The notes: generated by a model from the letters alone, not told the origin. A stretch of 64,000 nucleotides of DNA from Candidatus Binatia bacterium (GCA_951813575.1 OX638375.1:1813042-1877041), one strand, 5' to 3'; positions 42,662-51,531 are shown, counted from the stretch's first letter. Numbers and translations: made by a program.

Positions 42662-45388
42662 TTAGCCCTGTTTGTTGGCTTCCTCAACACCTTCCTTGCC
42701 CGGCTCCATAACCTCCCCTTCGGCCTTGGCCGTGGCGGCGGGCTTCAAGCCGAGCGTCATGATGTAGTCGGTCAGCGCCTCGATCTGTTTCTTCTCGTCC
42801 CCGTCGAGAATGTCCTCCGGTCCGCCCGGGTAGAAGGACGGCATCTTGGTTCCCGGCTGGAGCTTCTGCGGATCCAGGATCCACTTCTCGATCCAGTCCG
42901 GGTTCAGCCGCTGGCGCGCCAGGTTCAGGTCCGGCGCCCAGTCCTCCACCGGCCCTTCGGGCTTCTTGTCGCCCTGCACGTGGCAGCTCCCGCATTCGAA
43001 GTAGTCGTCGGAGAACAACGTCGCGCCGGCCTTCAGGTAACCCGTGGGCACCTGTGCCTCGTCAACGTGGACGTAGGGGATTTCCACCTCGGAAAGCCCC
43101 ACGAAATAGTTCACGAACGTGTCCGCATGGGGCCCGTCGAAGCCGAAGGTGGGCATGCGGACCTTGAGCCACGGCCGGATGGGGGTCTCCGGGTTCTGCA
43201 GGAAGCCGAACAGCCAGTTGGCCTGGACCTTCTCCCCCTCGCCGTTGAGCGGCGGCGGCGCCAGGGTTGGGTTCTCTTCGTAGTACTTGCCAACGTGCCC
43301 GCCCTCGCCATTGATGACGTGGCAGCCGACGCAGTTGTACTCCTGGACCATGCGCCGTCCGGCGGAGATCTGCCGAGCCCGCTTGGAGTGATCCGCCTTG
43401 AAGGCCACGGGCACTTTCCGCTCCACGAAACCGTGCAGCAGCACGCGCAGGGCCTTGATGTCTTCCTCGGGCAGGTCGAAGTGGGGCATCAACTGCTCGA
43501 CCCGCTCGGTGGCGTACACCCGCGGATTGTCGATCTTGTTGAAGGTCCAGTCCTTCCAGGTGTGCTTGATGCTGGTGTCGTTGCCGAAGAACAGCTCCTC
43601 CAGCGGCTTGGAGCCGAAAGTCGTCAGCTCGACGCCGATCCGGGACTCCTTCTCCATCCCCGGGATGTCGTGGCAGCCGGCACAGCCGTACTTCCGCACC
43701 AACTTCTCGCCCTTGGCGATGTTGGCGGGCTGCTCCAGACGGGCCGCCACCTCGGGGTTGGGCTCGGGCTTCGTGCCCAGCGTCATCAGGTAGGCGGTGA
43801 GCGCCAGTGCCTCGTCTTCGGTCAGCCTCAGGCTCGGCATCCGGGTGTCCGGGTTGTAGCCCTTGGGGTTCCGCAGCCAGTTGTAGGTCCAGCGAGGGTT
43901 CGCCTTGGCGGCGATGTCCTTCAGGTTCGGCACCAGATCCTTGCCGGCGACGCGGGTGGTGAACTCACCCTCGGCCAGTCCGTGGCATCCCAGGCACCCC
44001 ACCGAGCGGGCCAGCTCCTTGCCCTTCTCCACCATGGCCGCGTCGCCCGGCCGGTACCCTTCGGGCATGGGAGACTGCTTGAGCCACTCCTCGGCTTCCT
44101 TCCTGGACGCCGCCCACAGGTAGGATGCCGCCGCCAGCGCCTCGTCTTCCTTGAAATAGAAATGCGGCATGCGGGTATCGGGCCGGAACTCGCGCGGGTT
44201 CAGGATCCACTGCACCATCCAGGCAGGATCCACCTTGGCGCGGACCTTTCTGAGGCTGGGGCCGACCTTGGGAATGTCGCCGTAACCTTCCACCAGGTGG
44301 CAGCCGGTGCATCCAACCTGCTCGAAGATCCGCTGCCCCCGCGCCACCACCCCGGCACCCTCGAGGCCGGCGACGTTGAGATGGCAGGTAACGCAGTTGG
44401 CCTGCACGTCGTTGCCCTCGAACAGCGGATGCTCCCAGAACTTAACGTTGCCGTGGGCCTGTGCCAGGCTGTTGACCGCCTCTCCCTGCCCTTCGTGGCA
44501 AGTGGTGCAGCCGAAAAAGCGCGGCGGATGGGCGGCATCGCTGAGGAACACCGTACGTTTCGGATGGGTGGTGAGAGGCTGCGGCAGGTCTTCGAAGCCG
44601 GCCCGGTTGATGGCGATGTGGCACGACTGGCAGCGGTCCACCCGGTCCACCTGCTGGTCGAAGTTGTTGCGGTCGAAGTCCTTGAGCACCACCTGCTCGA
44701 TCTTGGGGACCTTGTAGAGGGTGAACTGCGGGAAGCCCTCGGGGCCGACGGTGACGGTGGCGTTGTCCATCTGCCGCTGCCACTTCCGCTTGTCGCCTTC
44801 CAGCTCGTAGAGCTGTTCATCGATCTTTTTGACGCCGCCCTGGACTTCCCCGATCTCCGTCTTGACGTCGGCGCGTTTCTTCCGCGCGGCTTCCAGGGCC
44901 GGCTCGAGGGCGCGTTGCTGGGCTAGCAGCTCCTGGATGTGACGGCGGTACGGGCCCGCGTCCTGTCCCAACTGGACGGCGTGGTCGAACTCGTACCAGG
45001 CCTCGTCCAACTCGCTCTTGACGAACTTGACCTCCTGGTCCGCGTCGAAGTACTCCACCTCGACCCGCTGCTGAAGCTCCCTGAGCTCCGCGAGCCGGGC
45101 GCCCTTCTCGCCGCTCTCGAGGCTCTCAACCTCGGCGGCTCGTTGCTTCACCAACTCCGCGTACTTCGGATCCGCGTTCAGCCGCTCCTGCTCCTTGGCC
45201 AACGCCGCCGCGGCGCGCTCGTAGTCGGTCTGGATGAACTCCGCCTGGTGTATCTTCCACACCCGCCTGGTGATGTTGTCGTCGAACACCGCCCACAAGG
45301 ACACCACCACCAGCAGGATGGAGCCTACGAAAAAGACCGTCCCGTAGGATTTCTTTTCTTCGTTGGGATCTACGCCACGAACCGCCAT
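42662..45388 (-). CDS. Octaheme c-type cytochrome, membrane-anchored, of the bc-type complex
   Basis: A 908-residue protein. One N-terminal TM helix (YGTVFFVGSILLVVVSLWAV) is followed by a long coiled coil (about residues 45-190) and eight CxxCH heme motifs: CQSCH, CTTCH, CVTCH, CTGCH, CLGCH, CAGCH, CVGCH, CGSCH. Repeated blocks (LNPREFRPDTRMPHF, LRNPKGYNPDTRMPS) show tandem duplication of a mono-heme cytochrome module with Met ligands. It takes the place of cytochrome c1 in a quinol:cytochrome c oxidoreductase, and the coiled coil may set the distance from the membrane. GGGAGA precedes ATG 45388. It is in one operon with the cytochrome b genes. Confidence 0.88.
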   Translation of the reverse strand: MAVRGVDPNEEKKSYGTVFFVGSILLVVVSLWAVFDDNITRRVWKIHQAEFIQTDYERAAAALAKEQERLNADPKYAELVKQRAAEVESLESGEKGARLAELRELQQRVEVEYFDADQEVKFVKSELDEAWYEFDHAVQLGQDAGPYRRHIQELLAQQRALEPALEAARKKRADVKTEIGEVQGGVKKIDEQLYELEGDKRKWQRQMDNATVTVGPEGFPQFTLYKVPKIEQVVLKDFDRNNFDQQVDRVDRCQSCHIAINRAGFEDLPQPLTTHPKRTVFLSDAAHPPRFFGCTTCHEGQGEAVNSLAQAHGNVKFWEHPLFEGNDVQANCVTCHLNVAGLEGAGVVARGQRIFEQVGCTGCHLVEGYGDIPKVGPSLRKVRAKVDPAWMVQWILNPREFRPDTRMPHFYFKEDEALAAASYLWAASRKEAEEWLKQSPMPEGYRPGDAAMVEKGKELARSVGCLGCHGLAEGEFTTRVAGKDLVPNLKDIAAKANPRWTYNWLRNPKGYNPDTRMPSLRLTEDEALALTAYLMTLGTKPEPNPEVAARLEQPANIAKGEKLVRKYGCAGCHDIPGMEKESRIGVELTTFGSKPLEELFFGNDTSIKHTWKDWTFNKIDNPRVYATERVEQLMPHFDLPEEDIKALRVLLHGFVERKVPVAFKADHSKRARQISAGRRMVQEYNCVGCHVINGEGGHVGKYYEENPTLAPPPLNGEGEKVQANWLFGFLQNPETPIRPWLKVRMPTFGFDGPHADTFVNYFVGLSEVEIPYVHVDEAQVPTGYLKAGATLFSDDYFECGSCHVQGDKKPEGPVEDWAPDLNLARQRLNPDWIEKWILDPQKLQPGTKMPSFYPGGPEDILDGDEKKQIEALTDYIMTLGLKPAATAKAEGEVMEPGKEGVEEANKQG

Positions 45389-45434
45389 TCATTCTCCCTT
45401 ACAGCACGCAGAGAATCTCTACCTTACCGTCGTG

Positions 45435-45602
45435 TCAGGCCGCCTTGCTCTCCAACAGGCGCCCAAGCGAGAACACCGCCACGCCGATGAGGGTCATGAT
45501 GATCTCCTCGGCCATGGCTATGCCCTGGAAGATGCCCACGAACAACGTGAAACCCACGGCGGCAAGGCCCAGGGCCTGAACGAGCTTGGCTACATAGAAC
45601 AT
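45435..45602 (-). CDS. 55-residue membrane protein of the bc operon
   Basis: Starting at ATG 45602, overlapping the TGA of the cytochrome b C-terminal gene by one base, the frame encodes 55 residues: MFYVAKLVQALGLAAVGFTL, then two hydrophobic stretches (to IAMAEEIIMTLIGVAVFSLG) and RLLESKAA, TGA at 45435. The one-base overlap, hydrophobicity and position between subunit genes support a small structural subunit of the complex. No known family is recognised. Confidence 0.65.
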   Translation of the reverse strand: MFYVAKLVQALGLAAVGFTLFVGIFQGIAMAEEIIMTLIGVAVFSLGRLLESKAA

Positions 45603-46372
45603 CAGATATTAAGCCACGGGGTGACCATGATGTACTTGATGTTGAACACCAGCCGCAGGAACATCTTGACCGGAAGCGCCATCATGGTGATGAACAGAAA
45701 GGACGTGATGGCGAAGCGGACGGCGCCCCACCGGACCATGAACTCCTTGCCCTTGATCCAGATAACCCACTTGTAGAACAGCCACGTCGAGACCACGAAG
45801 TAGAGCAGCACCAGGAAGAGTCCGAAGCCCGCCTGGACCCAGTAGTCCCGCAGGCCCACCAGGTAGGGCAGATCCACGTTGGTGAGGGCCACCACCTTGT
45901 GGGGGTCCCACCGCTGCCAGGGCCAGAACAGGTTCCACCCCGGCCCGCGGAAGAACGTCCCGATGATGATCGTGACCACCCAGAGGACGTGGAAGCCGAT
46001 GAAGAAGGTCAGGAGCTCCCACTTGCGTTCCTTGAACGTGTAGTAGCCGTTGCCCTTGACGTTGATGTCGATGAAGGGGATCACCATGAGGCCGATGATG
46101 ATGAAGGTCGGCAGCACCACCCCGGCGTACCACGGATCGAAGTAGACGAGCATCTCCTGCAACCCGAGGAAATACCACGGCGCCTTGGAGGGGTTGGGGG
46201 TGCGGGCCGGGTTGGCGGGCTCCTCCAGCGGCGCGTCCACCAGCAGCGACCACAGCGTCATGGCCACCATCACGAAGATGGTCACCAGGAACTCGCCACG
46301 CACCAGATGCGGCCACGTGTGAATCTTGTCGTCGACGACGATCGTCCGGCTTCTTTCCTCGGCCTCAGCCAT
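45602..46372 (-). CDS. Cytochrome b C-terminal subunit (PetD/subunit-IV-like)
   Basis: A 256-residue membrane protein with about four to five TM helices. NPSKAPWYFLGLQEML is the quinol-oxidation (Qo) loop with the WYFLG core of the PEWY region, followed by LPTFIIIGLMVIPFID. The C-terminus (GFGLFLVLLYFVVSTW) adds helices relative to PetD. Together with the 46418-47188 gene it forms a split cytochrome b. It lies 45 nt after that gene and overlaps the 55-aa gene by one base. Confidence 0.88.
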   Translation of the reverse strand: MAEAEERSRTIVVDDKIHTWPHLVRGEFLVTIFVMVAMTLWSLLVDAPLEEPANPARTPNPSKAPWYFLGLQEMLVYFDPWYAGVVLPTFIIIGLMVIPFIDINVKGNGYYTFKERKWELLTFFIGFHVLWVVTIIIGTFFRGPGWNLFWPWQRWDPHKVVALTNVDLPYLVGLRDYWVQAGFGLFLVLLYFVVSTWLFYKWVIWIKGKEFMVRWGAVRFAITSFLFITMMALPVKMFLRLVFNIKYIMVTPWLNI

Positions 46373-46417
46373 ACGATGGCACCCTTTCCCTTAGCGATGA
46401 AACCCGTGCCGACGCAG

Positions 46418-47188
46418 CTAGAGCGGAGGGCCGGAGAAGCCGTCGCGGCGGATGCGCCAGAAGTGCACGGCCATGAGCAGGCTGGCCACCAGCGGGATGA
46501 AGATGCAGTGGAGAATGTAGAACCGCAGCAGCGTGTGCGGACCGATGTCGCCGCCGCCGAACAGGAACGCTCGCGCATCGTATATCGGATTGGCGCCGAC
46601 GAACTCCGCGAAGGGTCCCTCATGCCCCAACAGGGGCGTGGCCCGCGCCATGTTGGAGCCCACGGTGACGGCCCAGATGGCGAGTTGGTCCCACGGCAGC
46701 AGGTAGCCGGTAAAGCTCAGCAGCAGGGTCAGCACCAGCAGCAGCACGCCGACGATCCAGTTGAACTCACGCGGCGGCTTGTAGGAGCCCGTGAGGAAGA
46801 CCCGGAACATGTGCAGCCACACGAAGATGACCATGGCATGGGCCGCCCAGCGGTGCATGTTCCGCATCAGCATGCCGAAGGGCATGTCGAACTCCAGGTA
46901 CTTCATGTCCGCGTAGGCGTATTGCGGCACCGGCCGGTAGTAGAACATGAGGTAGATGCCGGTGATCACCGTGAGCAGGAACATGAGGAAGGTCAGACCC
47001 CCCATGCACCAGGTGAAGCGCATGCGCACCGCGTGCCTGCGGACCTTGGCGGGATGCAGGTGCATCCACACGTTGCCCGTGACCATGAGCACGCGGTTGC
47101 GCGGCGTGTCCTCATAGCCGTGCCGGAAGATCGACTTCCAGACCTGACTCTCGACGATATCCTTCTTGATCTGTTCCAGGTTGATCAT
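46418..47188 (-). CDS. Cytochrome b N-terminal subunit (b6-like)
   Basis: A 256-residue heme protein with four TM helices. The bis-His pairs are seen in NMHRWAAHAMVIFVWLHMFR (helix B) and in the helix near YILHCIFIPLVASLLMAVHF (helix D), and the Qo glycine loop in GYLLPWDQLAIWAVTVGSN. This is the split b6-type arrangement binding hemes bL and bH. ATG 47188 is chosen; a TTG 12 nt upstream would overlap the Rieske stop. It is co-transcribed downstream of the Rieske gene with an 8-nt gap. Confidence 0.9.
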   Translation of the reverse strand: MINLEQIKKDIVESQVWKSIFRHGYEDTPRNRVLMVTGNVWMHLHPAKVRRHAVRMRFTWCMGGLTFLMFLLTVITGIYLMFYYRPVPQYAYADMKYLEFDMPFGMLMRNMHRWAAHAMVIFVWLHMFRVFLTGSYKPPREFNWIVGVLLLVLTLLLSFTGYLLPWDQLAIWAVTVGSNMARATPLLGHEGPFAEFVGANPIYDARAFLFGGGDIGPHTLLRFYILHCIFIPLVASLLMAVHFWRIRRDGFSGPPL

Positions 47189-47196
47189 GGTCCGTC

Positions 47197-47721
47197 TCAA
47201 ACCTTGAGGATGCTGTTGGGATGCTGCTCATCCGGTTCCCCGCCCGGCGCCATGCGGAACTTCCTGGCCTTGTCCACCACGAGCTGGCCGTCTTCCGCCA
47301 CGGCGATCTCGAAGCGGTCCAGCGGCCGGGGCGCCGGCCCCTCGAAGTTCAGCCCCGACTTGAAGAAGCCGCTGCCGTGACAGGGGCACTTGAACTTGCT
47401 TTCGGCGGAGAGCCAGCGCGGCGTGCACCCGAGGTGGGTGCACTCGGAGGAGACCGCGTAGAAGCCCACATCCTCGCGTACGATCCACACGCGGAAGTCC
47501 TTCTTGAACTTCTCGCTCACCTCGCCGATGGCGTAGTCGGACGGAAAGCCGGCCTTGAACGTGGTGGGCGGCGTGAAGAGCACCCGCGGAAACGCCGACC
47601 GCATGAAGCCGAAGAGGGAGACCAGGGAGAACGCCCCGAACCCCAGCCAGCCAAGGCGGCCGAAGAAGTCCCTGCGGCTCCAGATGCCTCGCTTTATTTC
47701 CCGTTTTTCGTTCGTAGCCAT
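47197..47721 (-). CDS. Rieske iron-sulfur protein of the bc complex
   Basis: A 174-residue protein. A Tat-like N-terminus (SRRDFFGRLGW) runs into a membrane anchor (GFGAFSLVSLFGF). The 2Fe-2S motifs are CTHLGC and CPCHGSGF, with GPAPRPLDRFEI closing the cluster-binding domain. It transfers electrons from quinol at the Qo site to the cytochrome c subunit. It sits second in the operon, after a small TM protein and 7 nt before it in transcription order. Confidence 0.92.
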   Translation of the reverse strand: MATNEKREIKRGIWSRRDFFGRLGWLGFGAFSLVSLFGFMRSAFPRVLFTPPTTFKAGFPSDYAIGEVSEKFKKDFRVWIVREDVGFYAVSSECTHLGCTPRWLSAESKFKCPCHGSGFFKSGLNFEGPAPRPLDRFEIAVAEDGQLVVDKARKFRMAPGGEPDEQHPNSILKV

Positions 47722-47728
47722 CGCGTCC

Positions 47729-48079
47729 CTACTTCTTCTTGAACCAGCTTATCACAGCGCCCCACACGATGAAGAACAGGCCCCCGGCCATCAGTGCCAG
47801 ACCGACAGGCCCGAACACGAATGAAAGGCCCGCCCCCAACACGAAAAACAACACGCCCGCGCCCAGAGGATTCATGGGCGCCGGGGCGGACCCGCTCGCT
47901 GCCTGCTGTGGTTCCTCGCCCCGGATCAACTCCTCACGCACAAGCGAAAAGGCGAGTTCCTTCAGATCCTCCCGATTCTCGGGCTCGACGGAACGGATCA
48001 ACCGGCCGATACGCTCGGCCAGCCGTTCGACTTCCGCTTCCGTCGACTCAGAGTCGGATGTTGGAGTTTCTGAAGCCAC
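47729..48079 (-). CDS. Small membrane protein heading the bc operon
   Basis: A 116-residue protein with an acidic, helical N-terminal half (EVERLAERIGRLIRSVEPEN) and a C-terminal hairpin of two hydrophobic helices (GAGVLFFVLGAGLSFVF and GLALMAGGLFFIVWGAVISW) ending in KKK. The family is not recognised. Its position immediately before the Rieske gene suggests an assembly factor or accessory subunit. Confidence 0.65.
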   Translation of the reverse strand: MASETPTSDSESTEAEVERLAERIGRLIRSVEPENREDLKELAFSLVREELIRGEEPQQAASGSAPAPMNPLGAGVLFFVLGAGLSFVFGPVGLALMAGGLFFIVWGAVISWFKKK

Positions 48080-48094
48080 TGAGAATAGAAAAAG

Positions 48095-48123
48095 TGATTA
48101 ATATAAGCAGTTCCGGATGTCAA
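48095..48123 (-). promoter_or_regulatory. Probable sigma-70-type promoter of the bc operon
   Basis: On the minus strand TTGACA (48118-48123) is followed at 14-17 nt by the AT-rich TATATTAATCA, in the only AT-rich stretch of the area, just upstream of the operon's first start codon. The -10 match is imperfect. Confidence 0.4.
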
Positions 48124-48167
48124 CAGAGTAGCACAAAACCTGAGCTTCCCAAGTCACCCTCCGGCCC

Positions 48168-49331
48168 TCAATTCCCGGTGAACACCGGGTCGCCGCGACT
48201 CAACGTCTCCAACGGCACCGCCTCGACCCGGTCGGAGAGCGGAAACCGCCGGGTGCCGGGGTACAATATCGCCACCCGCGCCAATCCGATGTCCGTCAAC
48301 GCGTTTCGGATCGATGGGGTCACCCTGGGCGCGTCGGCGAACTTGCACTCGATGCCGTAGAGGGTATCGCCCCGCCGAAGGACCAAGTCGATCTCCGCCC
48401 CCTGGTGAGTCGCCCAGAAGAACGCCTCGTCGTGGGCCTCCGTCGACAACACCTGCTCGATGACGAAGCCTTCCCACGACGCGCCCATCCGCGGGTGGGT
48501 GAGCAGGGCTTTCTCGGTCGTAATGCCGAGCAACTGGTGCAGAAGACCGGAGTCGCGAATATAGATTTTCGGCGCCTTCACCTGACGCTTTCTGATGTTG
48601 GCAAACCAGGGCCGCAACTGGCGCACCATCATGGCATCGGTAAGCGCATCGAGGTAACGCGCCACAACGGCGGGGCGGACCCCCAGCGCGCGCGCTGGTT
48701 CCGCGGCGTTCCAGGTCTGACCGTGGCAATGAGCCAGCATGGCCCAGAAACGCCCCACGGCGACAGCCGGCGCGCTGACGCCCCACTGCGGAAAGTCCCT
48801 CTCCAGAAGAGTCTGGATGTACTCGCGGCGCCATGCCACGCTGTCCTCCTCACGCTCGGCGAGAAAGGACCGGGGCAACCCGCCGCGACGCCACAGCCCG
48901 GCGAGAGCGTCACTTGAATGGTGCGCCGCCTCATTCGCCATGAAGCCGCCGAGGAGCACCCGCTCCGTGCGGCCGGCAAGGCTTTCGGACGTCTGGCGAA
49001 GCAGCCCTCCGGATGCGCTCCCCAGGACCAGGAATCTGGCCGGCGATGGAGTCCGATCCACCAACACCCGCAATGCGGGAAACAACTCCGGCCTGAGTTG
49101 CACCTCGTCGATGACGACCAAGCCGCGCAAGGGTTCCAGGGCCGTCATGGGCTCGTCGAGCCGGCCCAGGCTGGCCGGAGACTCCAGGTCGAAGTAATTG
49201 ACTGAATCGGGGTCGAGGAACTGACGCGCGAGCGTCGTCTTCCCACACTGGCGAGGACCCGCCAGCACCACGACGGATGCGCGACCCAGTGCGGTACGGA
49301 TCGCCTCGAAAGACCTACGGCGAATCAACAT
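48168..49331 (-). CDS. DUF4143/AAA_14 ATP-binding protein (second copy, stand-alone)
   Basis: A 387-residue protein. Walker A GPRQCGKTT lies near residue 25, Walker B LVVIDEVQLRPELF, sensor LVLGSASGGLLRQ, and the DUF4143 region has YIRDSGLLHQLLGI then a nuclease-like EIDLVLRRGDTLYGIECKFA. It has the same architecture as the gene at 13680 but is clearly diverged and has no large partner gene. ATG 49331 is taken as start; the frame upstream runs into a 19-bp palindrome that directly abuts it, and no Shine-Dalgarno is visible. Function unknown. Confidence 0.83.
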   Translation of the reverse strand: MLIRRRSFEAIRTALGRASVVVLAGPRQCGKTTLARQFLDPDSVNYFDLESPASLGRLDEPMTALEPLRGLVVIDEVQLRPELFPALRVLVDRTPSPARFLVLGSASGGLLRQTSESLAGRTERVLLGGFMANEAAHHSSDALAGLWRRGGLPRSFLAEREEDSVAWRREYIQTLLERDFPQWGVSAPAVAVGRFWAMLAHCHGQTWNAAEPARALGVRPAVVARYLDALTDAMMVRQLRPWFANIRKRQVKAPKIYIRDSGLLHQLLGITTEKALLTHPRMGASWEGFVIEQVLSTEAHDEAFFWATHQGAEIDLVLRRGDTLYGIECKFADAPRVTPSIRNALTDIGLARVAILYPGTRRFPLSDRVEAVPLETLSRGDPVFTGN

Positions 49332-49334
49332 GAC

Positions 49335-49389
49335 GCCAGGATACCATGAAAATAGCACTTAACATAGATGATTTTCATGGTATCCTGGC
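49335..49389. promoter_or_regulatory. Perfect 19-bp inverted repeat upstream of the second DUF4143 ATPase gene
   Basis: The arms GCCAGGATACCATGAAAAT (49335-49353) and its exact complement (49371-49389) flank a 17-bp AT-rich spacer. The proximal arm ends 3 nt from the start codon at 49331. The sequence is unrelated to the palindrome at 13635, but the position relative to the gene is equivalent. Confidence 0.7.
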
Positions 49390-49401
49390 TGTAAGCGAGC
49401 T

Positions 49402-50220
49402 TCACACCCGCTCGCGTGCAAGTCCCAGCACGTCCTGCATGCCGTAAAGGCCGTTTTCCTTTCCCGCCACCCACTGGGCCGCCCGGATGGCGCCGCGCCC
49501 AAAAGCTTCGCGGCTGTGGGCTCGGTGGACCAACTCGATGCGCTCGCCGATGCCGCCGAACATCACGGTGTGCTCGCCCGCGATGTCCCCGGCCCTGACG
49601 GAAAGGAGGCCGATGTCGCTCTTCTTTCGCTCGCCAATCCCGCTACGGCCCTCGACGCCCACCCGTTCCAGCCTGCGTCCCAGGGCGTCGCCCGCGGCCC
49701 GGGCCAGAGCCAGGGCGGTGCCGCTGGGCGCGTCCTTCTTGAACCGGTGGTGTGCCTCCACGATCTCCACGTCGTAGGCGTCGCCCAGGCTGCGCGCCAC
49801 CTGGCCCACCAGGCCCAGCAGCAGGTTCACCCCGAGGCTCATGTTGGGAGCGAGGACGGTAGCCGTCCTGGCCGCCAAGGCGCGTATCTGCCTGAGCTGC
49901 CTGGCATTGAATCCCGTGGTGCCGATGACGATGGGGGTGGCGGTCTTGGCCGCGGCTTTCACATGGGCGACGGAAGCCTCGGGCGTGGTCATGTCGACGA
50001 TGACACGCCCTTCTCCCGCCGACGGCTCGATGCCGTCGGCGATCTCGACGCCCAGACGGCCGGCGCCGGCCACCTCCCCGGCGTCCTGTCCCAGCCGCGG
50101 GCTGCCGGGCCGGTCCACGGCCCCCGCGAGGGTGACGCCCGGAGTCTCCCGGATCAGGCGGACCAGCACGCCGCCCATCCTTCCTCCCGGTCCACAAACG
50201 ATGAGGCCCAGTTCGCTCAT
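49402..50220 (-). CDS. dapB: 4-hydroxy-tetrahydrodipicolinate reductase
   Basis: A 272-residue enzyme. The nucleotide motif CGPGGRMGG is at the N-terminus, IGTTGF in the middle, and the substrate/catalytic loop is VEAHHRFKKDAPSGTALALA with the His-His and Lys of DapB. It reduces HTPA to tetrahydrodipicolinate in the diaminopimelate/lysine pathway. It overlaps the dapA stop by 4 nt and is the last gene of the lysine block. Confidence 0.95.
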   Translation of the reverse strand: MSELGLIVCGPGGRMGGVLVRLIRETPGVTLAGAVDRPGSPRLGQDAGEVAGAGRLGVEIADGIEPSAGEGRVIVDMTTPEASVAHVKAAAKTATPIVIGTTGFNARQLRQIRALAARTATVLAPNMSLGVNLLLGLVGQVARSLGDAYDVEIVEAHHRFKKDAPSGTALALARAAGDALGRRLERVGVEGRSGIGERKKSDIGLLSVRAGDIAGEHTVMFGGIGERIELVHRAHSREAFGRGAIRAAQWVAGKENGLYGMQDVLGLARERV

Positions 50221-51095
50221 GGGTCAATCAGGCCGTAGTCCACCATGGCGCCCTTCAGCCGCTTCAGGTTCGGTTCGGTCATGGGAGTCAGCGGCAGGCG
50301 AATCTCCGGGCCGCACCTACCCATGGCGGCCAAACCGGCCTTCACCGGGATGGGGTTGGTCTCGCTGAAGAGGCATCGGATCAAGGGCATCAGCTCGAAC
50401 TGGATCCGGCGGCCGGTGGCCCAGTCGTCCCGCAGGCAGGCTTCGGTGAGGTCGGCCATGGCCCGTGGCGCCACGTTGCCGGTGGTGGTGATGACGCCCT
50501 TGCCGCCCAGGGTCATGAGCGAGTAGACCAGCGAATCCTCGCCGGAATACACCGCCAGGGAATCGCCGCACAGCCGGATGACGTCGATGGCCTGGTCCAC
50601 CGAGCCCGTGGCCTCCTTCACGCCGGCGATGTTGCCGACCTCGGCCAGCCGCGCCAGGGTCTCCGGTTCCATCTTCGAGGCCGTCCGGCCCGGGATGTTG
50701 TAGACGATGAGCGGGATGCCTACGTGGTCGGCCACCGCCCGGTAGTGGTGATAGATGCCTTCCTGGGTGGGCTTGTTGTAGTAGGGCGAGATCAGCAACG
50801 CGCCGTCGGCGCCCGACTTCTCCGCCGCCCGGGTCAGCTCCATGGCCTCGCGGGTGGAGTTGGAGCCGGTGCCGGCGATGACCGGGACCCGCTGCCTTGC
50901 GGCCCGTACCACCGCGTCGATGACCGCGTGATGCTCGTCATGGTCCAGGGTGGCCGATTCTCCGGTGGAGCCGCACGGCACCAGCGCGTGGGTGCCCTGC
51001 TCGATCTGGAACTCCACCAGCGCCTCCAGCGACGCGTAGTCCACGCCGCCGTCCTTGAACGGCGTCACCATGGCGGTCATCGATCCGGTAAACAT
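50217..51095 (-). CDS. dapA: 4-hydroxy-tetrahydrodipicolinate synthase
   Basis: A 292-residue class I aldolase. GSTGESATL binds pyruvate, YNIPGRTASKM supplies the Tyr and Arg of the proton relay, and Lys in AGVKEATGS forms the Schiff base. It condenses pyruvate with aspartate semialdehyde. Position between dapF and dapB confirms the biosynthetic role, in contrast with the catabolic paralogue at 24914. The ~490-bp gap upstream toward dapF is filled with repeats. Confidence 0.95.
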   Translation of the reverse strand: MFTGSMTAMVTPFKDGGVDYASLEALVEFQIEQGTHALVPCGSTGESATLDHDEHHAVIDAVVRAARQRVPVIAGTGSNSTREAMELTRAAEKSGADGALLISPYYNKPTQEGIYHHYRAVADHVGIPLIVYNIPGRTASKMEPETLARLAEVGNIAGVKEATGSVDQAIDVIRLCGDSLAVYSGEDSLVYSLMTLGGKGVITTTGNVAPRAMADLTEACLRDDWATGRRIQFELMPLIRCLFSETNPIPVKAGLAAMGRCGPEIRLPLTPMTEPNLKRLKGAMVDYGLIDP

Positions 51096-51218
51096 GTCAC
51101 CCTCCTACAAACAGATACGAATGCCCAGCGAGACTCCACAACCGTCAATCCGGCGACACAGGCTGTGTCAAAACACCACTTCCCAGCGACGAAAGGCCAA
51201 ACCGCAATTCCCGCACCC

Positions 51219-51426
51219 TCCCATCGTTCCCGCACCCTCCCATCGTTCCCGCACCTCCTCCCATCGTTCCCGCACCTCCTCCCATCGTTCCCGCACCTCC
51301 TCCCATCGTTCCCGCACCTCCTCCCATCGTTCCCGCACCTCCTCCCATCGTTCCCGCACCTCCTCCCATCGTTCCCGCACCTCCTCCCATCGTTCCCGCA
51401 CCTCCTCCCATCGTTCCCGCACCTCC
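51219..51426. repeat. Minisatellite of 21-bp units (nine perfect copies plus a 19-bp variant)
   Basis: The unit TCCCATCGTTCCCGCACCTCC repeats nine times without change from 51238 to 51426, preceded by a 19-bp variant. The array ends at a family A REP-like palindrome (51430), and the unit resembles its left end (CCCGTCATTCCCGC). There are no unique spacers, so it is not a CRISPR. Confidence 0.9.
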
Positions 51427-51429
51427 TCC

Positions 51430-51531
51430 CGTCATTCCCGCGAAAGCGGGAATCCAGGAGGGGCGAGGCGGGGAAACGCCGCTGCAGCGCCCCTCCGCCG
51501 CCCCTGGATTCCCGCTTTCGCGGGAATGACG
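51430..51531. repeat. Inverted pair of REP-like palindromes (family A)
   Basis: CGTCATTCCCGCGAAAGCGG plus GAATCCAG (51430-51457) and its inverse (51504-51531) face each other across 46 bp, so the region can also form one large hairpin. Partial copies (GCGGGAATGACG) follow to about 51570. Confidence 0.8.

Noticed and set aside
51219-51426. CRISPR array
   Set aside because: Units are directly abutting 21-mers with no unique spacers and no cas genes in the window.
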